A stretch of DNA of 64,000 bases from Laburnicola sp. R22_1 (lineage: Eukaryota > Ascomycota > Dothideomycetes > Pleosporales > Didymosphaeriaceae): contig JACONQ010000016.1 of NCBI GenBank assembly GCA_014281115.1, positions 1,674,001 to 1,738,000 on the forward strand, written 5' to 3'. The position numbers and the translations under genes are program-made. Under the pieces are notes generated by a model. It worked only from the letters and a program-made list of their open reading frames with translations, searched no databases and had not been told where the DNA came from. Positions 10,945 to 20,179 of the stretch are shown here, one piece after another (within the stretch, counting starts at the first letter, position 1; every line of letters begins with the position of its first letter).

Positions 10945-11920
10945 TTACTCAGGGAGGTGCCCGAGAGCCTGCACAAGCTCATTATTATCTGATCCGCAGA
11001 AACCATCAGGATCGGTAAATTGTAGAAACCTAACAGGACTACTATTTGAAGGGGATTGGGCTACAATTGGGGGATTAATTCCTCTATACTTTTCTGGATA
11101 GCGAATCCAAGCTCCATGAGGTATGTTGCACCGTGACCAGATCCAGTCCTGTGATTCCAAAATTGCTGGATTAGCTCGTAGATTCGCAACTAGCATAGGC
11201 GAATTGAAGGAAGAAGGCCTGCATGATGCATGCAGCCCTTGTATTCTAACGGACGAGCAAGACATGTAGAATTCGCGGTTCCCCGAGGCGTTTATCCATG
11301 TCCTATAACATCAGCTTCGCGGCTAGCTAAATGAAAAGCTTGTAGCTTACCATGCAACGAGGACTCTGTCAGCTGGTGGAAGTCTTGCTGGAATATGGAA
11401 CGAGTAATCCTGATTCGTGTCGTAGACGTTCGTCAACTGTCCCTCAGTGCCCTTCTGAACGCGGGGGCAATTCCCCTCCCAGCTTTGAACGACAATCCAG
11501 GTTTTTCCGTTATCATACGAGAAGGATATCTGGCAAGAGCCTCCTGAATGAGCGGCACCAGGACTGAACATACTCACACCCGTTGTATTCGTCGAGTCAA
11601 AAAGTCTTAAATGAATTAGAAGCTATCCTCTAAGGACAGAAGGGAACCTACTGGAAAGTTACATTAGTTCCTGTATGCCAGGTTGTTTGAGGCTGTATAT
11701 GGGAAGTAGTATAATGATGGCCTTTGCAGGGAAATGGCTGCTGTCCCCATGCCGGCCCTAGGTGATTTGGGTCACCGTTCATTGGCATCACTAGCTTGTC
11801 GATTTCGATATTCCATTGTAGAGGAGCGGGATTGCCCATAAAGACGTGGGCACTTACAACGAAAGAAAAATACAGACTAAAGAAAGTGTTGGAACTCATT
11901 TTTACATTTCTAATAGGCAT
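10945..11920 (-). CDS. Secreted lytic polysaccharide monooxygenase, AA11-like
   Basis: Three exons on the minus strand: 11652-11920, 11351-11605 and 10945-11302, total 293 aa. The introns (11606-11651, GTAGGT..AAG; 11303-11350, GTAAGC..TAG) are both phase 2 and restore continuous homology. A second ATG at 11899 begins a typical signal peptide (SSNTFFSLYFSFVVSA) and may be the real start. Cleavage after VSA exposes an N-terminal His (HVFMGNPAP), the first ligand of the copper histidine brace. The second ligand is the His in GAAHSGGSCQ, and the expected axial Tyr is in NREFYMSC. Further AA11 hallmarks are FPCKG, SCQISFSYD, GNCP and VAWTWINASGNRE. Such enzymes oxidatively cleave chitin or related glycans outside the cell, with copper and a peroxide or reductant. 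The C-terminal part (after about residue 200) is extra and ends in NNELVQALGHLPE. The AA11 assignment rests on motifs and needs a profile search. Confidence 0.85.
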
Positions 11921-12504
11921 ACTTCGGGCAGGCGGAATTATATACTTTTCATGTTATGTATTTACTAGCACTTATTTGAGGCCAAGCAATAAAACCCCGT
12001 GACTGTACGGAAAGCCGGGAACGGGATGGTCGGTGGAGGTTGGGCCTTGGAAAGGTCAGTGGCGGTTCCTTTCTAAAAAGCATGGCCACTAATACGTACC
12101 AGCTATGGCAATAAGAAGTCAGTCGTGCTGCGGTTAAGGGAGAGGAGAAGTCGTGCTACAGTAGGTGGAGAAAGAGTTGAGCTGAGGATGAGAGAAGAGG
12201 GTGGGGTGCAGATAGTGCGGTAGTCTATCTAAGTTACAAGTTCAGCAGCATGGGATTTTCCGACGGCGGAATGACCGAGTCTCTCCGATGATGGAATGAC
12301 CGAGTCTCTCTCCGACCGTGGGTCCGCTAATATACGAAACAAAATCAGTGATACTTCAATTATTAGGGTAGGTAAACTTTCTCCGTATGGTGCGATTTTC
12401 TATCACCCTCTGCACAGAGGACTCCGAATATTGAATGACAGAGTCTCTCTCCGACCATGGAATAGTAGTGTCGCTCTCCAAGTCTGACATGGTATCTCCA
12501 GGTC
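11921..12504. other. Intergenic with short direct repeats
   Basis: The word AATGAC(C/A)GAGTCTCTC occurs three times (about 12,270, 12,296 and 12,434), each followed by a CCGA-type word. The origin is unknown. The segment near 11,930-12,200 is the presumed promoter of the monooxygenase gene. Confidence 0.45.
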
Positions 12505-12768
12505 TCATAAGACGAAGCCGCTCTTCGAGTCTGGCATGACGGAGGGAACCAATATATATCCTTTGGCCAAACTTCCAGCCCCAGCCCGGCATTTGGGCTT
12601 TTGACCTTCTTGAATCTTCGCTAAATGCGTAAGTTTAAAATGTCTGCTGAGGCATCCTGGGGTGCTGAACGAGTATATGCGATCTTTGACAGGCGCCTGC
12701 TCATTCCCTAGACACTGCAACACGTTACCAGTCCGCACGCTTGCTCTCTCCCGCCCTTCCCTGTACAT
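12505..12768 (-). pseudogene. DUF3435/C2H2 protein fragment (C-terminal finger)
   Basis: The minus strand between about 12,590 and 12,715 encodes CLGNEQAPVKDRIYSFS, then LSRHFKLTHLAKIQEGQKPKC, the same C2H2-finger region that closes the DUF3435 protein at 16.5 kb; the DNA is also clearly similar to about 16,545-16,680. Upstream and downstream residues no longer match, and the second half of the finger pair is replaced by unrelated sequence. This is a small relic of a third copy of that gene, in the same orientation as the two other copies. Confidence 0.7.
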
Positions 12769-14099
12769 AGCATTTCTCGAAGTTATTTACCACTATCACT
12801 AGTCATGAGCGATGTAAGCTCTCGCATGAATTTCTCGTTCCTCTCAGCCCACTCTCGAAAGACCTTCCCCCACTTCACCTTCTTTTCTTCTAGCGCTTCG
12901 ACCCTCGCTTCTAGATCCTGTATTTGTTTTGTGGCCGTGAGTAGGGCCGAGCATTCCTCCTATACATGCATAAGCAACCTGCTTGGTTTGTCAAGTCTTT
13001 CGTAGCATAGCTTACTGTTCTAATGACCTTTCTCTTCACGCTGCGATGCACCTCATCCGAATCTTCATCAAAGCGCACTCGCTTCTTTCCAGGACGGCCT
13101 GTGAGTGGACCGCCTTGTGATACGGAGCATGGCCGAGACAGCACACCGCCGTGGGGATCTGCCCCTACGGCTGGCTACCATGATGACAGGTGAGCTAGTG
13201 GAAGTACGCACAGTAGTGATCACTGACCTGACTTTGCATCTCTCCATCTTCCTTTCCGTCTTCCTCGCCGTCTTTCTCTCCATCTTTCTCTCTATATACT
13301 TCGTATAACGTGTCGTCCTCAATGGTAGCGAGGGAATCAGTTGGACTTTGTAAAAAGGTCATGGAGGACAATTGGATAGGAATGCAGCGTAAACGGAGTG
13401 GGGTGACGAAGCGGACGAAGCGGAGCGACAAGTAAGTCCTTATCCTCTACTACGGCAGCTAAGAAAGCAAGGCACACTACGCTCCCATGGACGCAGCGTC
13501 CGCCGCATGTCTTCCCGTTCATGCGTCCCCCTGCGCCTCCCAGACCCTCCCAGGTTGGTGGCGAGTGCGACGAGGATGCAGGCAGCTGAATGGAGACGCG
13601 GCGACGCCTCCTCCACCCACTTCGCCTTGCCGTTGCAAGGAACGGGCATGCAACAGCATCGCCAGCGCCAGCTACGCCTTCAGCTAGCAAGGGGAGATTC
13701 GCGGAGTGCCGAATGGTGAAGCAACGAGCCACGGTCAAAGCCCCCCGGATCCTGAAGCGGCCCTAAATGCGGGCCTTTGTGAGTTGTGTGGGCGCTTACG
13801 ATGCGCACGCCTTCGGTCATGCGTATGTTGGCGCCGCCAGGATCGAGGCTCAGATGTCTCGTCCGCACCAGCGAGCGTATCAGCGGAACTACATGCTTAG
13901 GCCCCGTCCCCCCCTAAGGGTGGGTCGAGGGACGTGGTGCTCAGTATCCTAATGGGTCCATACCCCGATGCACGATGGGACCCTTAAGGGCTTGGAGGCA
14001 TCCGTGAAGTCTCGTTGCATGGCGCGGCTCATGATATCAGGAGTTCGACAGATAAGGAGTGGTCTTCGCGTCCGACGCTCTCCAGATCATCGCTCCATT
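12769..14099. other. Intergenic, no supported gene
   Basis: GC-balanced sequence with several overlapping open frames on both strands (for example minus 13,337-13,738, Arg/Ser-rich) but no motif, splice pattern or start context that I trust. An oligopyrimidine stretch lies at about 13,240-13,290. Confidence 0.4.
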
Positions 14100-14978
14100 A
14101 TGGCCCTCGTCCTTCATATCGGCTTCCTCCTTTGCTTCGTTAGCGGACTTCTGCTGAGCGTTGTGCTCTTGATCCAGGATGCCTCCTGGCTTAGGAAGAA
14201 TAGGCACGCGCGCGTCTGGGAAAGAACCCTAACTCTCCTCTTCAGCATCTGTCAAGCCGGCTTGTCCATAGCTGGCATAGTCGCTATTGTGATTGCCTTC
14301 ACTACAGACGAGCCTCATTGGCTTGAACCAGTCATCCTGTTTGCCATTCAGCTGTTCGTCGGCACGAATGTGAGCGTACTTCCTACTACCGATTGGGTTA
14401 CGAACTTATACTACGGGTAGCTCTCCTGGACACTTCGTGGCATCCGAAATTCGCGCAGGGCGATATGGCTAGTCTATGGTAGTTTCGCGTGGACGGCACC
14501 TGATATGGCCTTTTTAGGTGGTACGAGACCTTCCCTCTCTCCTTGTCCATTCTTCTGATTGCAGGCAGGGACAACGTGGTGTACGAGTATGCACTGCTCT
14601 CTCGCGTTGCCATAGCGTCTGTTGTGTCGTGCGCACAATGGCACGAGGCTCTACAAACCCACAGGGCCTCGGGACACCCCATTCCCAAACGTGTGCGTAC
14701 GCTACTACAATTCGTCCTGGCCAACGCAGTGGCAGCGTCCTTTCAGATTCTCGGGGCGATTGTTCTGTACAGTCTAGCGCTTGCCAACGTGCGAATCCGC
14801 GAGATCCGCCAGGGTATTGTTCTGGTACGTCTTGACCTCCTGAGATGACCTACTCTTACCTAGACAGGCTTGTATCCTCGCCCAAGTAGTAGCGTTGATG
14901 GCTATTTGTGTGCATAGCTTCGAGCGTCACTTGTCTCGTGATCGGGAGGAAGCTATACGTCTGCCCAGTCTTACATAA
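14100..14978 (+). pseudogene. Seven-helix membrane protein gene with a frame break
   Basis: Start ATG at 14100 (MALVLHIGFLLCFV). Hydrophobic segments in order: 14,100-14,170, 14,220-14,310, 14,325-14,370, then about 14,530-14,560, 14,590-14,640, 14,705-14,790 and finally 14,868-14,920, making about seven helices, ending with a charged tail (FERHLSRDREEAI). The last intron (14,825-14,867, GTACGT..ACAG) fits well. A 39-bp intron near 14,480-14,518 (GTAGTT..TTTAG) is needed to remove a stop. Between exon one and the rest the frame shifts by two at about 14,370, and no GT..AG pair bridges it, so I infer a one-base indel. Upstream frame reads VILFAIQLFVGTN, downstream frame reads ERTSYYRLGYELILRVALLD. 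The fold resembles fungal seven-TM proteins of unknown function; I cannot name a family. If the shift is a sequencing error the gene is intact. Confidence 0.5.
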
Positions 14979-15616
14979 TTTGTGGCAATGACCTGCCTAG
15001 GAGATGTAAGAGCATTGGTGGAGACGACCCGAAGGCCCCCATCCGCCTCCTTTTTGGGATTTCTCCGCCCCTCCTAGCTCCCCTGCCTACGACACCAAAG
15101 TTAGATCCAGTTCGACAATGAGATGTCTGATGTGGTGAAATATAAGTTGTGGAACGAAGAGTATCGGGAGGAGGATGGCCGCAGGCTTTACAGGTGCTGG
15201 GTAACGTATGGGATAGAGAAGAGAGTGAAAGAACCCAGGAAGAACAGAAACCTCGTGCGCAGATTGGGAAGGGTTTTACAATGGCTGCAAGCAGAGGAAG
15301 AAGAGCATCAAGGTATTGCGCTTCCTATGGATGACGGGGATAGAGAGGATTGTGATTACGTGCCCAGCACACGCTGTCACTGGTAGAAAGTTTTCTGCAT
15401 CTATGTACGCGCACGCGAGTTTGAATCGCGACCAGCACCCGCTCAAGGCGGAGGCGGGAATCGAACTCATCCATGTTGGCAACAATGGTATGCGAGATGA
15501 TGCTAGCTCTGGCTTAGAGGCAGTGCGGCCTCTGGGATTACCATCATTACTATAGAACACCAGGGTATAGCGAACGCGGGGCGCGTCATGATTAACCTCA
15601 TGCAGCGGAGCTCAGC
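14979..15616. other. Intergenic, nothing firmly recognised
   Basis: Contains short open frames (15,123-15,386) without motifs, and a stretch at 15,450-15,520 that looks superficially like a tRNA T-arm on the minus strand but does not fold. Confidence 0.4.
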
Positions 15617-16345
15617 TTACCGGCCGAACTCCTCTTCCAGTGTGAGTCCCGGACGGGCCAGGATAGCGTCGATCAACTCCTTCTGTGCCGGGAGTAGAGC
15701 ACTATGTCCTACTTCGAGTTCGTCCTTGGTTTCGATGCCAGTAAGCTGCCGCTCGACGCACGGGCTGTTCGAACTCCCAGAGTTCCTTGACGTCCTGAAG
15801 AAGGGCATGCCGCCGATGCTGCCTCTTCTGGCTGATCTTGGAGGTAAGCACTTTGTACTTTGGATCCTTGGTTGCGTTGGTAAGGGTACGTTTGAGATGC
15901 TCTCGTCGGTCGAGTAGGAAACGAACGGTAGGATCATCGTTCACGGATGCCGACTGTTCTGGTGTGAGTCGTCGCGGCCGACGAGGATCGATCGAACGGC
16001 TTATGGTACAAGCCGCCCGCATGAGCGCCGCCTGGGGCTGGATGCCTCGCACGACAGCCTGCGTGTCAACCGTGATGCGCCGTGAGAGGTAGTGCTTCAA
16101 GAACGTCGCTATGCTAGCGTGCCCTATCATTAGGTTCTGCATAGCCTCGCTAACGTTGCCTGCGTACTACGGTTGATCCTGCACCTTACATCCCACACCT
16201 TGCCTACAACAGCGTGCAGAGCTTACCGTTCTCATTAAAGGCCTTCCCTGCAGCATATCTCAATGAATAAGGACGGGTGACCTGCGCAAACCTTGTGATT
16301 TGCCCTAGTGCTCGGATCCAGGGCAGCAAATGGGCTTGGAGGAAT
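15617..16345 (-). pseudogene. Truncated DUF3435 recombinase-like gene (second copy)
   Basis: On the minus strand the DUF3435 signature begins near 16,345 (LLPWIRALGQITRF, RPYSLRYAAGKAFNENG), crosses an intron of about 60 bp (GTAAGC..ACGCAG) and continues GNVSEAMQNLMIGHAS, TFLKHYLSRRITVDTQA and SRSIDPRRPRRLTPEQ. The putative catalytic Tyr lies in KHYLSRR and an Arg in YSLRY. At about 15,770 the frame shifts by one, the continuation being ERQLTGIETKDELEVGHSALLPAQKELID, and a stop follows at 15,617 after LTLEEEFGR. The N-terminal half and the C2H2 tail are missing. It lies head-to-tail 120 bp downstream of the larger copy and differs clearly in sequence from it, so it is a separate older insertion or duplicate rather than a recent tandem copy. 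Confidence 0.8.
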
Positions 16346-16465
16346 TAGAAAGACCCAGCTGGCGGTTAAATATATTAGGAAGCATAAAGAGAAACACGGT
16401 AATATTCTAGCTAAATGCGAATAATGAAGAGACTCTCTCAATATTAGCTTCGCGCTAAATCGAAC

Positions 16466-18804
16466 TTATGAGACAGTACCATGTACCTGAAGCGCGTGTC
16501 GTTGGAGATGTATCTTGTTATCCAGCCGTACCTGACATAAGCGGCATTTGAGCTTTTGACCTTCTTGAATCTTCGCTAAATGCCTTTTTTTAAAATGTTT
16601 GCTAAGGACTCCTGAAGCGCTGAACGAGTATATGCGATCTTTGACAGGCGCCTGCTCATTCCCTAGACACATGAAACATATCTTCGGCCTCTTCTCCGTG
16701 TAGACAGATACCTTGGCTGACTCTAGAGCCATGTCTAGAGGGTTAACAGCCTCTGGTGATTTCTTTTGCTTAACCGAGCTTGCCACCCGTCGGATTCGCT
16801 GAGTTCCACCCTCCTCGACTTTGCAGTAAGCAACGATGGCATTGATAGCAGCGCTGCGTCGACAAGATTCTTCCTCGACTGACGACCCCGGCAGTGATAG
16901 GATGGATTTGATCAAATGATTGTGTTCTGGCGTCCTCTCGGAGCAGCGCTGAAGCCTCGTGCTCACCACGTTGTCGAATGGTACACCTGACAGTTGTTGC
17001 TGGATGTCTCTCTCCGCCTGCTCTCGGTCCCATTTCTTTCTGATGCTAATCCGTAGTGCGTGTCTTAGCCGCTGCCTCTTGTTACGAATCTCCTTGCCTA
17101 GCTTTTCGTACGTCTCCCGTCGCGACAGCTTGCCTTTATATTTTTCCTGCTTTTGGAGAAGTCTTTGGATTTGAGGGTCCTGGTTCACAGACGCGGATTG
17201 TTCGGGGGTCAGGTGCCGTGGCCGACCCGGATCAATCCATCGGCTCATTCTGCATGCTGCCTGCATGATCTCATCCTGAGGCGCCATACCGCGGACAATG
17301 GCCTGTGTATCTGCAGTTATGCGCCGCGAGAGGTAGTGGTTAAGAAAGGTTCTGGTATCGGCATGGCGCATGATCAGATTTCGTAACGCGTCGCTAGTAT
17401 TGCCTGATTCCGGTCAGCCTCACAGGTTTATAGGCCGCGATTTCCATGCATACCGTCCTGATCAAACGCCTTTCCCGAACCATACCGCAGGCAATACGGC
17501 CTGGCAACCTCCTTCAGCCCCGTTATCTCCCCTAGATCCTTCAGATGGGGTCGGAGCGTGGAGTCTGGCAGTCGTTTCTCCGAAATCGTCCACCCAGTCA
17601 GGCTTGGCGTGCATTGTCGAAAGACGTAGGTGTCTGCCATATCTTGCCTAAGCGGTAGTTCGAGCGCGTTACACTCGGGCCGGATATCTAACCTGCTAAG
17701 GTGCTCGGGGGTAAGCCTGGGGGCACGTTCAAGCGTTGGGAACACGTCATCGGCAAACATCAAACCTAACAAGAAGACGTGAGGGCTTAAGACAAGAGAA
17801 GGATCGAATAGTATTTCAGGGATAGCGAAAGTGTTTCTAAAATATCAGCGGGAGGTAGACCATCGTAGGGGATACGTACGGTGCCTTGGGTCCAAGAAAC
17901 GTTTTAGTGAATTCGTACGTTAACTCAAGGAGGATTCTATGGGGCCCGCCTCGCGGGTCTCGGAGGATGGTAACCTTGATATGCCGATATTGCAGCTTAA
18001 GAAGGGCTTCTGGCCGGTTCGCGGTGATGAACCCTCCCTGGACGAAGAAACATGTTTGGATGCGGTATCGTCCCACCTTGAACATTTTTTCAGTTGTTGT
18101 GATAGCTGTTTGTAAAACCTCCCTCACATCGTACATATCCATAGGGGGCTTGTCTCGCGGTGTATGGCTTAGACCATACTCTTGTGCTAGATTTGACAGC
18201 ACCTTTAAAAAGGATAAGTTAGCATGTACTTTCCATCAATGGATAATGCCAACGTACCGTCCGCGTCTGGCTCATCAACTCGCTGTCCATATCTCTTTTC
18301 GTTACTCTCCTATATACTCTTAGGAACTGCTTCCAATATGTCCCAAGAGAGGACGCATCCTTGGTTCCGCGAAGTTTCCGTCCGCCTTTGCCTCGTCTCC
18401 GGTCTAGTTTCCAGCGAAAAAAACTAACTGTGTCGCCAATAGTGAGAGATTGCATTAGCGTTGTTGGAGGCTCCCCAATATGGGCGCAATACCTTTCTTT
18501 GTGTTAGCGAAGATGCAAGAAATTTCGTAGGAGAACGGCTAGACCTAGACTTACTCTTCCCATTGCTGCTGAATACTGTCTAGATGCTGTGTAGTGCTAT
18601 CCGCATAAGGCGGCAGGACATCAATATTGTTGACCTTATCTGCATGCTTGCGATAGAACTCCGGGGACGGACATCCTCCTCGTCCGACTCCTGCATATCT
18701 GATAAGATACGTTCTTCGCTGCTCTGCTCTGTGCTTGTGAAGTCCGTCTGGTAACTATCATTATCGTCAGATGCTGTAAGCGTTGACGAGGTGCTGCGGC
18801 GCAT
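16466..18804 (-). CDS. DUF3435 tyrosine-recombinase-like protein with C2H2 finger
   Basis: Five exons on the minus strand: 18,555-18,804, 18,258-18,492, 17,880-18,202, 17,454-17,836 and 16,466-17,403. The four introns (43-62 bp, GTAAGT or GTACGT or GTATGC donors) keep one frame for 627 codons from exon two on. Landmarks: QQWEEYC, DTVSFFRWKLDRRRGKGG, SSLGTYWKQFLRVYRR, then the recombinase region with ANRPEALLKLQYRHI (first Arg), RPYCLRYGSGKAF (second Arg) and RHADTRTFLNHYLSRR (putative catalytic Tyr), then SRWIDPGRPRHLTPEQSAS, and a C-terminal finger pair CLGNEQAPV..HFKKRHL, CRLCQVRL..HALQVH. DUF3435 proteins include the captains of Starship elements and Crypton-like recombinases. The exon-one start MRRSTSSTLTASDDND is family-like, but its frame must shift by one near 18,655 to join FYRKHADKVNN, so the gene may be disabled at its N-terminus. 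Confidence 0.85.
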
Positions 18805-20176
18805 GGCGACGTGAAGTGTTATGCGGAATAAAGAATAGCCAAGATAGCGGCTACTAAGATGTAGCTACGGAATTGCGGAGCGTATTAGCCGTTAGTTGGT
18901 AGAGACAGAGGAAGAGGAACAAGCCGTACTATTAAGAAGGGCAGCAGAGGCAGAAGGGAGTATTAGTATGCGGCTGAAAGGCACCCCAGGGGGCTTATAA
19001 TCGGGAAGTCGTGCATGGCCGCTAATAACCACGCCAAAGATGCATATCCTACCCTAGGGTCAAGTCGTAATCCGGCGTCAAAGTTAAGCTAGATTAGGTA
19101 TCCCGAGCGACTGCGCACTGGCCGCCCGCCGCAGGTTTTAGGGGGGTTTAGGGCAAGTTGGCGTAAGAAAACGCCGTCACACCCCCCCGAAAACGACAGC
19201 CAAATTGCCATCTTATCATTATAGGTAGGAAAAGTTTTAAGCGCGTATACGCACCTATAGTACCTAAGCAGCTCTACGTATGCCTACGCACTAAAAGCGC
19301 TCTAAGCGCACCTATAATACTGCTTTTTTTTAGCGTACGCATGTGTAAGGTTGTATAAGGATACGCACCTATGCTACTAGTGCACCTAGAGTACCTAGAA
19401 TACCTATAGCACCTATGCTATTAAAATAATGCTAATTAATTAGCAAATAAAGCTCTTTAATTAGCTAGAATTTAAAAAAAAGCTTAGTAAGCTACTTAGT
19501 AAGCTTTTAAGAAAAAGATTTCTTAAAGTATAATGTTAAAGTCTCTTACTAAATAGTAATTACTAGTTAATATAATAGTACTAATTACTAGCGTGTTATA
19601 TAGAACTTTTATCTAACTCTAAATTCTAGGTTTTATAGATTTAAAAGTAGAAAAAATATAGTTATATAATTATTTAAAAGAATTAGATTAGGCGAAAATT
19701 AGTGGCTTAGTAAAGAACACTATTTTAAAAAGTATAAACTTTAATAACTTTTTAACTACTTTATTTTTATTAAAACCTTTTTAAAATTTTATATACTATA
19801 TTATTAGTACTATATATTTATATAATAATATTACGTAATATATATAATAACTAGCAAAATGAAGAGTTTTTTATTAATTACTAACTAATTACGTAATAAA
19901 AATGGTATTTTTAAATTAAATAATTAAAGAATAGTATTTTCTTTATAAATCTATTAAAATATTAAAATTATAGCTTTACTAGTAAAAAAGTTATAAAGCT
20001 TTAAAAAAAATACTTAGTTAGACTATTTGTGCACATTTGCGTAAGTCTGCGCATATCTACGCATCTCTAAGCATTTTTGTGCTAGCAAATTACCTGTGTA
20101 AAAATACGCACAGATGCGCACATCTGCGCATGGTTAAGCAGCCTCTCTAGAAAAAACTTTCCTAATAATATATAAC
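18805..20176. other. Border into AT-rich island; short repeated words, no gene
   Basis: 18,805-19,140 is unique-looking DNA upstream of the DUF3435 gene. From about 19,140 GC drops sharply. 19,220-19,430 repeats the words CGCACCTATA and TACCTA; 20,030-20,135 repeats TCTGCGCAT and ACGCA words in both orientations. A block AGCCTCTCTAGAAAAAACTT near 20,143 recurs near 22,548, so the pogo element between them probably landed inside an older repeat. Confidence 0.5.
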
Positions 20177-20179
20177 ATA

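Noticed and set aside
15440..15525. Possible tRNA gene on the minus strand (TTCGATTCCCGCC-like 3' end)
   Set aside because: The T-stem does not pair properly, and no D-arm or anticodon arm with correct spacing can be formed.
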